From: a bacterium
Lineage (GTDB): Bacteria > CLD3
Length of the DNA: 51,853 nt
Assembly: GCA_020850775.1 (NCBI GenBank)
Contig: JADZEA010000110.1
Coordinates: 1-51,853, forward strand
Reading direction: 5' to 3'
Each line of letters begins with the position of its first letter. The stretch's first letter is position 1. Under the pieces are notes generated by a model, which saw only the letters and a list, made by a program, of their open reading frames with translations, did no database searches and had not been told where the DNA came from. Below are positions 43,744 to 51,846 of the stretch, one piece after another. The position numbers were made by a program, and so were the translations under genes.

Positions 43744-44340
43744 ATGAACACATTTTTTGGATTTTTCGGTTTGGTCGGGATTGCTCTGATTTTCATTACA
43801 ATTCTAACAAAAAAAGAAACCTCCGGCAAGGAGTGGAAATTCCTTGCCTTTTTTTCTTTTCTCGTTGTTCCCGTTTTGTTTACAGGCGGAGTGATTAATG
43901 AAAAATTGGACGCAATGCAAAAAACCGAATTTTGTGAAAGTTGCCACGTGATGAAACCTTACTTAGAATCGCTGAAAGTTGACGACGACGAGCCTCTCTC
44001 TTCCGTTCACTACAGAAACAATTACGTTAAACAGGAAAACGCCTGTTACAACTGCCACGCAAGTTACGCAATGTTTGGTGGTTTGAAAGCAAAAGCTAAC
44101 GGTTTAAAACACGTTTGGGCTTACCTGACAAAAACAAAAATTGACTCAATCAAACTTTACGAACCGTACAGTAACGACAACTGTTTACATTGCCACGAAC
44201 CCGCAGAAAGATTCCTGAAAAATGAAGACCACAACAAAAAAGAAGGTTTGCTGGCAGAAATCAAAAGTGGTAAAAAATCCTGTTTAGCTAACGGATGCCA
44301 CGACCTCGGACACTATTTTGAAGAAAAGGAGGATAAATGA
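43744..44340 (+). CDS. NapC/NrfH-like membrane multiheme cytochrome
   Basis: 198 residues. Two membrane helices (about 4-21 and 32-50) and four heme sites: CESCH (64-68), CYNCH (101-105), CLHCH (147-151) and CLANGCH (180-186), the last with four residues between cysteines as in cytochrome c3. CESCHVM carries a Met two residues after the first heme His, as in NrfH. Such proteins exchange electrons with membrane quinol. It is the inner-membrane end of the proposed outer-membrane to quinone chain. No nitrite reductase (nrfA) follows. The ATG of the next gene overlaps its stop (ATGA). Confidence 0.88.
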   Translation: MNTFFGFFGLVGIALIFITILTKKETSGKEWKFLAFFSFLVVPVLFTGGVINEKLDAMQKTEFCESCHVMKPYLESLKVDDDEPLSSVHYRNNYVKQENACYNCHASYAMFGGLKAKANGLKHVWAYLTKTKIDSIKLYEPYSNDNCLHCHEPAERFLKNEDHNKKEGLLAEIKSGKKSCLANGCHDLGHYFEEKEDK

Positions 44341-44531
44341 AAGACAAAAAAACTAAACTTGGTGGCTTGATACTTTTGATTTCTTACTTGTTGCTTTTTT
44401 CCACACTGGTAACTTCAAACGCAGTTCTCCTCGTAGTTTTAATTCCTCTTGGAATCGTTTTGCAAATCGTTGGAATCGTTTTCTGGATAGTCAGCGTTTG
44501 GCAAGATGCTTCACAAAAAGGACTGCTTTAA
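44337..44531 (+). CDS. small membrane protein, 64 residues
   Basis: Two hydrophobic helices (about 10-30 and 34-56) with charged ends (MKDKKTK; WQDASQKG). I do not recognise a family. It is coupled by ATGA overlap to the multiheme gene and precedes the operon terminator, so it may be an accessory or stabilising subunit of that complex. Confidence 0.7.
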   Translation: MKDKKTKLGGLILLISYLLLFSTLVTSNAVLLVVLIPLGIVLQIVGIVFWIVSVWQDASQKGLL

Positions 44532-44556
44532 AAATTTTTCCCTAATTTAAAGAACT

Positions 44557-44603
44557 CAAAGTAAGTTTTAAAAATCCGGTTTTGCAAAACTTACTTTGTT
44601 TTT
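44557..44603 (+). terminator. strong terminator of the cytochrome operon
   Basis: A 13-bp perfect stem (CAAAGTAAGTTTT with AAAACTTACTTTG), a 16-nt loop and T5, 25 nt after the small membrane gene. Confidence 0.85.
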
Positions 44604-44606
44604 CAC

Positions 44607-44628
44607 AAGATTTTAGCTTCAAAAAACA
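44607..44628 (+). repeat. 22-nt direct repeat, right copy
   Basis: Exact copy of 41656-41677, starting 3 nt after the terminator T-tract and about 50 nt before mogA. It contains TAGCTTCA, a weak match to TAnnTTTG, so a shared promoter element is one explanation. Confidence 0.75.
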
Positions 44629-44677
44629 AATTTTCTTCTGTAAATTTAAGCCCTGAATTTTTAAGGAAAGGTTAAAA

Positions 44678-45190
44678 ATGGATTTTGTTCCCGTAAAAAT
44701 TGCTGTTTTGACTGTTTCAGACACGAGAACCTTTGAAACAGACACTTCAGGGCAAACAATCATTGATTACGTTTTGCGTGCCGGACACAAACTGACGGAC
44801 AGAAAAATCATCACTGACGAAGCGGATTTAATCCAAAAAACAGTTAAAGATTGGTCTGAAAATCCTGAAATCGAATTTGTGATTGTTACCGGCGGAACCG
44901 GAGTTACACAAAGAGACGTAACACCGGAAGCGGTTTCGCCACTTTTTACGAAACACGTTCCGGGTTTTGGAGAGCTTTTTCGCTTTCTTTCGTTTGCAGA
45001 AATTGGAATTTCAACGATTCAATCACGGGCAGACGCAGGATTGGTTGGCGACACGATTGTTTTTTTGTTGCCTGGTTCACCAAAGGCTTGCAAACTTGCG
45101 ATGGAAAAAATAATTTTAGGGCAATTAGACACAACACACAAACCTTGCAACTTTGCCGAACTTTTACCAAGAATTAAAAGCAGTTGCTGA
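44678..45190 (+). CDS. mogA: molybdopterin adenylyltransferase (MogA/MoaB type)
   Basis: 170 residues, one MoCF domain. It activates molybdopterin with AMP before molybdate insertion. TGGTGVTQRD (71-80) and VTPEAVSPLF form the nucleotide/pterin site, and LPGSPKACK is the second conserved loop. AAGGAAAGG ribosome-binding site. Other cofactor genes are not adjacent, although the ModC-like ATPase lies 19 kb away. It implies at least one molybdoenzyme in this organism. Confidence 0.93.
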   Translation: MDFVPVKIAVLTVSDTRTFETDTSGQTIIDYVLRAGHKLTDRKIITDEADLIQKTVKDWSENPEIEFVIVTGGTGVTQRDVTPEAVSPLFTKHVPGFGELFRFLSFAEIGISTIQSRADAGLVGDTIVFLLPGSPKACKLAMEKIILGQLDTTHKPCNFAELLPRIKSSC

Positions 45191-45201
45191 AGGATAAAAT
45201 T

Positions 45202-45420
45202 TTGGAAACAGAGAAAAATTTTTCTAACTACTCGGAAATTGTTTACGATTACCTTGAGGAAGTTTTTGACGGAAAAGGCGGGAAAGAACTTGACCTGAAC
45301 GTCCTTAAAGAGATGGTTCGTTGTTGTAAAAGTTGGGAAAGAATGCGTGTTGTGATGTTTTTAGCTAAAAAATTTGCTGAAAAACAAGACAACATCAAAA
45401 TCATTCCCGAAGTTTTGTAA
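45202..45420 (+). CDS. small hypothetical protein, 72 residues
   Basis: A short soluble, acidic-to-neutral protein, predicted helical, no known family seen. It has two adjacent cysteines (RCCKSWERM). The TTG at 45202 is preferred because AAGGA lies 7 nt upstream; an earlier in-frame TTG at 45184 lies inside mogA with no ribosome-binding site. It overlaps nothing else and sits between mogA and nuoA. Confidence 0.6.
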   Translation: METEKNFSNYSEIVYDYLEEVFDGKGGKELDLNVLKEMVRCCKSWERMRVVMFLAKKFAEKQDNIKIIPEVL

Positions 45421-45443
45421 AGGTTGGGTTTACTGTTTTTAAC

Positions 45444-45474
45444 TTGCGAATTTTGACTTAGTTATTTAAATTTC
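45444..45474 (+). promoter_or_regulatory. nuoABCD promoter, Bacteroidota type
   Basis: TTG (45444-45446), 20 nt, TAAATTTC (45467-45474), one base off the consensus. It predicts a very short leader before the nuoA ATG at 45499. Confidence 0.55.
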
Positions 45475-45498
45475 AACAAGTTTTTTTTAGGATAAAAA

Positions 45499-45870
45499 AT
45501 GTTAATTGATTACTTACCACTTTTGATAGTTTTTCTTGCTGCAGTTGGTTTTTCAGTTTTTAACTGGGGACTTTCTCACCTTGTCGGACCTTCAAACCCT
45601 GACAGTAAAAAATTAGAAGTTTATGAATCCGGAGTAACTCCTGATTCAGACGCAAGATTAAAATTTTCAATCAAGTTCTACATTATTTCAATGATTTTCA
45701 TAATTTTTGACATTGAAATCGTTTTTATGTATCCTTGGGCAACAGTTTTTAAAGACTTTTTGATTAAAACAGGAAGCCACTTCATATTTTTTGAAATGGC
45801 AACTTTTGTTTTGATTTTGCTTGTTGGCTACTACTACGCCTGGAAGAAAGGTGCTTTAGAATGGGAATAG
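45499..45870 (+). CDS. nuoA: NADH-quinone oxidoreductase subunit A
   Basis: 123 residues with three membrane helices (about 5-27, 62-82, 92-114). [24 protein letters not shown] is the conserved loop and [12 protein letters not shown] the hallmark of helix two. Part of the membrane arm of complex I. AGGAT ribosome-binding site. It overlaps nuoB by 10 nt. Confidence 0.96.
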   Translation: MLIDYLPLLIVFLAAVGFSVFNWGLSHLVGPSNPDSKKLEVYESGVTPDSDARLKFSIKFYIISMIFIIFDIEIVFMYPWATVFKDFLIKTGSHFIFFEMATFVLILLVGYYYAWKKGALEWE

Positions 45871-46385
45871 AATCTAATTTTGGTGATGGAGGAGGTTTTT
45901 TAGTAACTTCTGTTGACGCAGTTGTGAATTGGGCAAGAAAAAGTTCACTTTGGCCAATGCCTTTTGGAACTGCCTGCTGCGCAATTGAAATGATGGCAAC
46001 TTACGCTTCACGTTACGATTTGGCACGTTTTGGAGCTGAAAGAATGTCTTTTTCACCAAGGCAAGCCGATTTGCTTTTGGTCGGCGGAAGAGTTCCAATA
46101 AAAATGATGCCTGTTTTACAAAAAATTTACGAACAAATGTCCGAACCAAAATGGGTGATTTCAATTGGAGCCTGTGCTTCAAGCGGCGGACTTTTTGACA
46201 CTTACTCAATGGTTCAGGGTGTTGACCAGTTCATTCCTGTTGATGTTTACGTTCCCGGCTGCCCGCCAAGACCTGAAAATTTTATTGACGCTTTCATAAA
46301 AATCCAAAGACTTGTGGAAAACGACTCCGTGAAAAACTACAAAAAAACAAAAGAAGGAGTTTTGCAAAAATTATGGCAGAAATAA
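45861..46385 (+). CDS. nuoB: NADH-quinone oxidoreductase subunit B
   Basis: 174 residues. All four N2-cluster cysteines are present: Cys39-Cys40 in [10 protein letters not shown], Cys105 in GACASSGG and Cys134 in PGCPPRPE. It carries the last iron-sulfur centre before quinone. It overlaps nuoC by 13 nt. Confidence 0.97.
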   Translation: MGIESNFGDGGGFLVTSVDAVVNWARKSSLWPMPFGTACCAIEMMATYASRYDLARFGAERMSFSPRQADLLLVGGRVPIKMMPVLQKIYEQMSEPKWVISIGACASSGGLFDTYSMVQGVDQFIPVDVYVPGCPPRPENFIDAFIKIQRLVENDSVKNYKKTKEGVLQKLWQK

Positions 46386-46909
46386 CTGATAAAAAACTCA
46401 AAGAAAATTTTGGGTCTGAAATCATAAAAACAGAATTTTTCAGAGGTGATTTTTCCGTGAGCGTAAAGCCAGCTAAATTATTGGAAATTATGGATTTTCT
46501 GAAAAATGAAGACGAACTGAAATTTGATTTTTTAGCAGACGTTACAGCAATTGATTACCTTGAGTTTTCAGTTCCGCAACCAGAAAGATTTGCTGTAGTT
46601 TACCAGCTTTACTCACACAAATTCAAACACTCACTAACTTTAAAAGCCTTTTTACCTGAAAATGACCTTCACCTTGATTCCGTTTACTCACTTTGGAAAA
46701 CCGCAAACTGGCTTGAAAGAGAAGTTTACGAAATGTTTGGAATTCATTTCAGGCATCATCCCGAACTAAAAAAATTGCTTTTACCTGAAGATTTTAAAGG
46801 GTTTCCGGAACGAAAAGATTTCCCGCTAAAAGGAATTGGTTACCGCGAAAATTTCCCTGTTTACACACGTCCTTTTGAAAACAATTACCTAAGAAAAACT
46901 GACCAATAA
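46373..46909 (+). CDS. nuoC: NADH-quinone oxidoreductase subunit C
   Basis: 178 residues, a stand-alone 30-kDa-type subunit not fused to Nuo[46 protein letters not shown] is split across conserved blocks from about 122 on. It binds NuoD on the hydrophilic arm. Confidence 0.96.
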   Translation: MAEITDKKLKENFGSEIIKTEFFRGDFSVSVKPAKLLEIMDFLKNEDELKFDFLADVTAIDYLEFSVPQPERFAVVYQLYSHKFKHSLTLKAFLPENDLHLDSVYSLWKTANWLEREVYEMFGIHFRHHPELKKLLLPEDFKGFPERKDFPLKGIGYRENFPVYTRPFENNYLRKTDQ

Positions 46910-46926
46910 TTTGTAAGGTTAAAAAA

Positions 46927-48135
46927 ATGTCAATTGCTACCGAATCTTCGCTCAAAACTGAAAAAATGAAAATGAACTTTGGTCCACAACATCCCGCAAC
47001 ACACGGAACTTTGAGGATTGAAATGGAACTTGAAGGAGAAACTGTTCTTAGTGCAAAACCTGAAATCGGCTTTCTTCACTGCGGTTTTGAAAAACTTTGC
47101 GAACACAAATCTTACAACCAAATCGTAAACATCACTGACCGAATGAATTACCTTTCGCCTTTTTGCAACAACCTTGCTTTTATTCTTGCTGCCGAAAAAC
47201 TTTTTGACATCCAAATCCCAAAACGCGGGCAGTACATCCGTGTGATTTTGGCGGAGCTTTCAAGAATTGCTGACCATTGTTTGAGTGTCGGAGCGCAAGC
47301 ACTTGATTTAGGTGCGTTTACGGCTTTTCTTTACCTCTTTGAAGAACGTGAAAAAATCTACGACGTGATGGAAATGGTTTCAGGAAATCGTTTGATGACA
47401 ACTTACACGAGAGTTGGCGGTTTTGCAAGAGACCGAAAATTTACTCAAAAATACTGTGAAGAAATCCGTCGGCTAACTTCCACACTCTACAAAACAATTA
47501 ACGAAGTTGAAAAACTACTCAACAACAACAAAATTTTTCACGGAAGAACCGTTGGAATCGGCGTGATTTCCGGCGAAGAGGCTGTTAATTACGGGCTTAC
47601 AGGTCCTTGTTTGCGAGGTTCGGGAATTGATTGGGACATTCGTGTCAGCCATCCTTACTGTTCTTACGAGGATTTTGATTTTGACGTTCCGATTGCTGAA
47701 GGCGGCGATATTTTTTCACGTTACCTTGTGAGAATGGAAGAAATGAAACAATCAATGAGAATCGTTGAACAAGCTTTAGCTAACTTTCCCGACGGGCCGG
47801 AAAACGCTGAAGACGAAGACAAGTACGTTTTACCACCAAAAAATGAAGTTTACGGAACGATTGAAGGCTTAATCCACCAGTTTGAAATTACGATGGAAAA
47901 CCGCGGTTTCAAGCCACCAAAAGGTGAAGTTTACTTCAGAACTGAAGCTCCAAACGGAGAACTCGGCTACTTTATCGTTAGCGACGGCGGAAGAAATCCT
48001 TACAGAGTTCGTGTTCGTCCTCCTTCGCTTGTGAACTACCAGGTTCTTGAACCGATGATGAAAAACCAAATGCTTTCGGATACTGTTTCAGTTCTTGGAA
48101 GCCTGAATATTATTGCCGGCGAATTAGACAGATAA
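46927..48135 (+). CDS. nuoD: NADH-quinone oxidoreductase subunit D
   Basis: 402 residues, the 49-kDa quinone-site subunit related to hydrogenase large subunits. NFGPQHPATHGTLR near the start, EIGFLHCGFEKLCE and the C-terminal PEMx-like block with GELDR are conserved. TAAGG ribosome-binding site. The next gene on the plus strand is not nuoE: a convergent peptidase gene starts 6 nt later, so the operon stops here. Confidence 0.97.
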   Translation: MSIATESSLKTEKMKMNFGPQHPATHGTLRIEMELEGETVLSAKPEIGFLHCGFEKLCEHKSYNQIVNITDRMNYLSPFCNNLAFILAAEKLFDIQIPKRGQYIRVILAELSRIADHCLSVGAQALDLGAFTAFLYLFEEREKIYDVMEMVSGNRLMTTYTRVGGFARDRKFTQKYCEEIRRLTSTLYKTINEVEKLLNNNKIFHGRTVGIGVISGEEAVNYGLTGPCLRGSGIDWDIRVSHPYCSYEDFDFDVPIAEGGDIFSRYLVRMEEMKQSMRIVEQALANFPDGPENAEDEDKYVLPPKNEVYGTIEGLIHQFEITMENRGFKPPKGEVYFRTEAPNGELGYFIVSDGGRNPYRVRVRPPSLVNYQVLEPMMKNQMLSDTVSVLGSLNIIAGELDR

Positions 48136-48141
48136 AAAATG

Positions 48142-49329
48142 TTAAAAGCCTAAAATGGCAATTATTTTTGTTTGTTTTGGCGTTCCTGTTTCAACGATTT
48201 CTCCACTTTTCGTAACAAAAACATTGATTTCAGTCCGAACTCCAAAATCCTCAAGGTAAATCCCCGGCTCAATTGAAAAACAAGTTTGTTTTAAAATTTG
48301 CCTCGTGTCGTGGTTCTCAAGGTCATCAATGTTTGCTCCGTTTCCGTGTCCTTCCTCGCCGATTGAGTGTCCTGTTCTGTGAATAAAAAACTCTCCGTAA
48401 CCACTCTTTTCAATGAAATTTCGTGTAACTCTGTCAACCTGCCAACCTTCAACTTTTTCGTTTGCAGCAAATTTTTCTTTGAGAAAATCTACTGCTGCGT
48501 CTCTTGAACCCGCAACAATTTTAAAAATTTCAGTGAACTTTTCAGGAACATTTTTCCCAACAAAACCTACCCAGGTGTAGTCAGCAAAAACAGAGTTTGG
48601 TTTGTTAAGTTTTGCCCACAAATCAATCAAAACAAAGTCGTTTTCCCGGATTTCTTTGCTACTGTTTTTTGTTGGTTCGTAGTGAGGGTTTCCACTGTTT
48701 TGGTTTACTGCAACAATTGGCGAATGGTCTGTAACAAGCCCGCTTTCAGCGAATTTTTCAAGAATGAACTGTTGCACTTCGTATTCAGTAACTTTTTGTT
48801 TTTGTTCAATTTTGTAGCGGATAAAACGGAAGGCTCCGTCTTTTGCCTGCATCACAAGTTTTGCTGCTTTTTTGTGAGTTTGCCACTTGTAATCGTCCCA
48901 GACAGCTTCAAAAATTTGAACAAGGTCAGCTGAAGAAACAACCTCAACTCCAAAGCTGCGAACAAGGTCAACAGTTCCTGCGTCAACTCTTGAGACGTAA
49001 GGAATTGCGTTTTTTGGTGAAAATTCTATCGCAATTTTTGAGTTTGGTTTCAGGATTTTGCCAAAACTTTCAGCGAATTCCTGCCAGGTGCTGTAAGTTA
49101 TTTTTTCACCTTCAAGTGAGTCAAGGTTTTCAGCTTCAATTTTATGGACAATTTTTGTCGGTTTGCCTTCTTCAGGAACAAAGTAGAGGTAGCGTCTTGT
49201 CAGAACCTGACCTTCAGGAAGTTTTAAAATCCTTCTTGCAAGAATGTTTGTTCCGCGAAAATCGTAAAAAAGCCAACCGTCAAGGTTAAAATTTTTTAGC
49301 TCGTTTTGGATTTTTTGGATGAGTTCCAT
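48142..49329 (-). CDS. M24-family metallopeptidase (Xaa-Pro aminopeptidase-like)
   Basis: 395 residues. An N-terminal creatinase-like domain (about 1-145) precedes the pita-bread catalytic domain. All five metal ligands are found: Asp236, Asp250, His321 in HRTGHSIG, Glu354 in SIEPGIY and Glu367 in RTEINV. It removes N-terminal residues, often before proline. Start ATG has AAGGAG upstream. It is the gene after citrate synthase on the minus strand, beyond a hairpin. Confidence 0.92.
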   Translation of the reverse strand: MELIQKIQNELKNFNLDGWLFYDFRGTNILARRILKLPEGQVLTRRYLYFVPEEGKPTKIVHKIEAENLDSLEGEKITYSTWQEFAESFGKILKPNSKIAIEFSPKNAIPYVSRVDAGTVDLVRSFGVEVVSSADLVQIFEAVWDDYKWQTHKKAAKLVMQAKDGAFRFIRYKIEQKQKVTEYEVQQFILEKFAESGLVTDHSPIVAVNQNSGNPHYEPTKNSSKEIRENDFVLIDLWAKLNKPNSVFADYTWVGFVGKNVPEKFTEIFKIVAGSRDAAVDFLKEKFAANEKVEGWQVDRVTRNFIEKSGYGEFFIHRTGHSIGEEGHGNGANIDDLENHDTRQILKQTCFSIEPGIYLEDFGVRTEINVFVTKSGEIVETGTPKQTKIIAILGF

Positions 49330-49397
49330 TTTTACTCCTTTTGTGTAAAAAGTTAGTTTTTTACTGCGTTTTTACAAAGCAAAATTTTCACGGTGGA

Positions 49398-49434
49398 TTT
49401 TAGTGAGAGCAGAAAAATCAGGCTCTCACTAAAA
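49398..49434 (-). terminator. hairpin after citrate synthase
   Basis: A 13-bp perfect stem (TTTTAGTGAGAGC with GCTCTCACTAAAA) around an 11-nt loop, 6 nt past the gene stop. On the minus strand no T-run follows beyond the stem, so it may act as a partial terminator or 3' stabiliser. Confidence 0.6.
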
Positions 49435-49440
49435 ATTTTT

Positions 49441-50577
49441 TTAACCGATTGTTCGGTTTGGATTTCCCGTGTAAAGTGCTTTTGGGCGAATCAAACGGTT
49501 GTCTTGTCTGGATTCCAAAAAATGAGCGAGGTAACCAATGCTTCTTGCCATCGCAAACATTGCTGTAAAAAATTGTGGTGGAATTCCAAGTGCATAAAAA
49601 ACAGCTCCTTTGTAAAACTCCACGTTTGCCCAAATCTCTTTTTTCCGTGTTTCCATCTCGTCCTGAACTGCTTTTTCAACCGCTTTCAAAGTCTGAAAAA
49701 TATCGTGAAACTCTGTTCCTTCGCAAAGTTCTTCAGCCATTGGTTTCAGGACTTTTGCCCTTGGGTCAACGGTTTTGTACTCACGGTGTCCCATTCCCAT
49801 AATTTTTGTTTTGTTTGCAAGCGAGTTTTCTACAAAATCTTTTGCTTTTTCTGGTTTACCAATTGAAATTGCCATTTTCAAGGCTTCTTCGTCTGCTCCA
49901 CCGTGAAGTTTTCCGTACAAAGTTCCAATTGAAGCAGAAATCACCGATTGAACGGGTGAAAGCGTGCTTGCCGTAACTCTTCCAGCGAAAGTGCTTGCGT
50001 TAAAACCGTGTTCCATTTGTAAAATCTGTGTTGCGTCAAGTGTTTTTACTTCTTTTGCTGTTGGCTTTTTACCTTTTAACAAAAACAAAAAATTCTCGTG
50101 AAAACCAAAGTTTTCATCAGTTTGCAGGATTTCAAGTCCTTTTTGCAAACGAAAGTACGAAGCAATCAAAACAGGAATTTTTGCTGAAATCACGAGTCCT
50201 TTTTGTGCGTTTTCGTTGTTTTCGGGAAATTCTAAGTTTGTGCCGGAATTTAAATCAAGAATTGGAACAAGACTTTGAAGCACAAGCATTGGGTGAGTTG
50301 TTTTTGGAATTGTTTTCAAAATTGTCAGTTCAAAATCGGAGAGTTTTGAATTGGCAAGCAGAAATTTTTCAAGGTTTTGGCTTTGTTTTTCAGTTGGAAA
50401 TTCACCGGACAAAACGAGCCAAACGACTTCGGTAAAAGATTTTTTTTCAATCAGTTCGGCGATTTGGTAACCTCTGTAGGAAAGCCGACCTTCAAGCCCT
50501 TCGACGTTTGAAATTTTTGTTTCGTCAACAACAACGCCTTCAAGCCCTTTAACGTAGGTTTTTTCTGAGTTTGTCAT
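49441..50577 (-). CDS. gltA: citrate synthase, with Glu at the catalytic Asp position
   Basis: 378 residues, the short dimeric bacterial/archaeal form. Substrate residues are His190 (MEHGFNAST), His225 (LHGGADEE) and His264 (GHREYKTVDPRA), and the C-terminal RLIRPKALY is intact. The catalytic acid that deprotonates acetyl-CoA normally lies in N-V-D-F-Y. Here the codon is GAG and the motif reads N-V-E-F-Y (318-322), giving Glu320. It may be a variant citrate synthase, or a related synthase such as methylcitrate or another acyl-CoA enzyme. It is divergent from lysR. Confidence 0.9.
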   Translation of the reverse strand: MTNSEKTYVKGLEGVVVDETKISNVEGLEGRLSYRGYQIAELIEKKSFTEVVWLVLSGEFPTEKQSQNLEKFLLANSKLSDFELTILKTIPKTTHPMLVLQSLVPILDLNSGTNLEFPENNENAQKGLVISAKIPVLIASYFRLQKGLEILQTDENFGFHENFLFLLKGKKPTAKEVKTLDATQILQMEHGFNASTFAGRVTASTLSPVQSVISASIGTLYGKLHGGADEEALKMAISIGKPEKAKDFVENSLANKTKIMGMGHREYKTVDPRAKVLKPMAEELCEGTEFHDIFQTLKAVEKAVQDEMETRKKEIWANVEFYKGAVFYALGIPPQFFTAMFAMARSIGYLAHFLESRQDNRLIRPKALYTGNPNRTIG

Positions 50578-50598
50578 TTTTTAGCCCTTTATTTTTGG

Positions 50599-50650
50599 TT
50601 GCAGTGTAATTTTAATGTTTTATCTTTGATTAGTAAAATGAATAATTTTA
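50599..50650 (+). promoter_or_regulatory. lysR promoter with AT palindrome
   Basis: TTG (50599-50601), 19 nt, TATCTTTG (50621-50628), a full Bacteroidota-type match directed to lysR. The inverted repeat TAAAAT-GAATA-ATTTTA (50634-50650) starts at the predicted transcription start and may be an operator between lysR and the divergent citrate synthase gene. Confidence 0.6.
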
Positions 50651-50681
50651 ATAAAACAATTAGTAAGGATAATTTTAAGTG

Positions 50682-51563
50682 ATGGAACTTCAGGAACTAA
50701 GGATTTTTAAGGCAATTGTTGAAGAAGAAAGTTTTAGCAAAGCGGCGGAAAAGCTTTTTGTTACACAGTCGGCAGTCAGCCAGTCGCTTTTGAAACTTGA
50801 AAAGCGGCTTGGAAGCCGGTTGATTGTTCGTTCTGTTCCGCTGAAACTTACGGAAGCAGGGAGAAGGTTTTTGGCTCACGCAAAGGCAGTTTTGCACGAA
50901 GAAGCAACTTTGTTTGAGGATTTGAAAGCACTGAAACAAGGAAATTTCAGCACGCTTTCGCTTGCCGTCAGCAACCTTGTAAACACTTACTACTGCCCGA
51001 CACTTTTAGAAAAGTTTTGTGAAAAAATGCCTCTTGCAAAACTTAAGGTTGAGATTTTGCCAAGCCGTGAAATAATTTATGCGGTTGAAAGTGAAAAATT
51101 TGAGCTTGGTTTCGGACCTTTTCAGAAGCAAATGCTTTCGTTTGAAACAATCCGGTTTTTTAAGGAAAAACGTTTTTTAGTCATCAGTAAAAATCATTCT
51201 GAACTTCCAAAACTTGGAAAAAATGCAAATGAGTTTTTAAAAAATGTTAGTTTGTTAACTTCTTACCTTGACCAACCTGAACAAAGACCTTCAAAGGAAA
51301 AAATTCGTGATGCTTTTAAAAATATTTGGGAAATTAACAGTTCAAAACTAAGGCTTTCACTTGTTGCAAAAGGGCTTGGAGCAGCTTTCGTTGACGATAA
51401 AATTTTGCAGGAAGAAGAAATTTGCAAGGATTTTTTAATTTTACGGGAATTTGCTTTTGGCGAAATTGAGCGAAAAATGGGAATTTATTTTAAGAAAAAC
51501 AAAAACCTTTCTCAAGCCTCACAAAAATTTATTGAAATTGCGGACGAATTTTGGAAGCAGTAA
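50682..51563 (+). CDS. LysR-family transcriptional regulator
   Basis: About 293 residues. The N-terminal winged helix has the LysR pattern ELRIFKAIVEEESFSKAAEKLFVTQSAVSQSLLKLEKRLG shown in part as AAEKLFVTQSAVSQSL. The rest is a periplasmic-binding-like effector domain (about 90-290). The ATG is chosen. A GTG one codon earlier (50679) has better ribosome-binding-site spacing (AAGGA, 9 nt) and may be the true start. It is divergent from citrate synthase, so it probably regulates that gene. Confidence 0.92.
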   Translation: MELQELRIFKAIVEEESFSKAAEKLFVTQSAVSQSLLKLEKRLGSRLIVRSVPLKLTEAGRRFLAHAKAVLHEEATLFEDLKALKQGNFSTLSLAVSNLVNTYYCPTLLEKFCEKMPLAKLKVEILPSREIIYAVESEKFELGFGPFQKQMLSFETIRFFKEKRFLVISKNHSELPKLGKNANEFLKNVSLLTSYLDQPEQRPSKEKIRDAFKNIWEINSSKLRLSLVAKGLGAAFVDDKILQEEEICKDFLILREFAFGEIERKMGIYFKKNKNLSQASQKFIEIADEFWKQ

Positions 51564-51846
51564 ATTTCAGCGAAACCAAAAAAATCACGTTTTTGAAGTA
51601 ATTTTTGCAGGCTGTTTCTTTTTAAAGTCCTTTACCAAAAATCCGTTTCAAACTGAAAAGTGATTTTTTTTACTTGTTGGTGTTAAATTAGTTTCTCAGC
51701 TTAGCGACCACGTTTTGGGCTTGAAAATTTAAGAATTTTTAAAATAATTCATAATTTGTGATATAAATCACAAATTTCGGGGGGTACGATTAAATTTAGA
51801 GCTATTATTAATTAACTCAACCAAAATTTAATCAGGAGATTTTACG
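51564..51846. other. 283-nt intergenic region after lysR
   Basis: AT-rich. It contains no obvious terminator for lysR, one CRP-type palindrome (51754-51775), and an AGGAG ribosome-binding site (51834-51838) for the next gene. Confidence 0.4.
51754..51775. promoter_or_regulatory. CRP/FNR-type palindromic operator
   Basis: ATTTGTGAT-ATAA-ATCACAAAT is a perfect 9-bp inverted repeat. Its core TGTGA-N6-TCACA is exactly the CRP consensus spacing. It lies 72 nt before the gene that starts at 51847. Confidence 0.7.
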
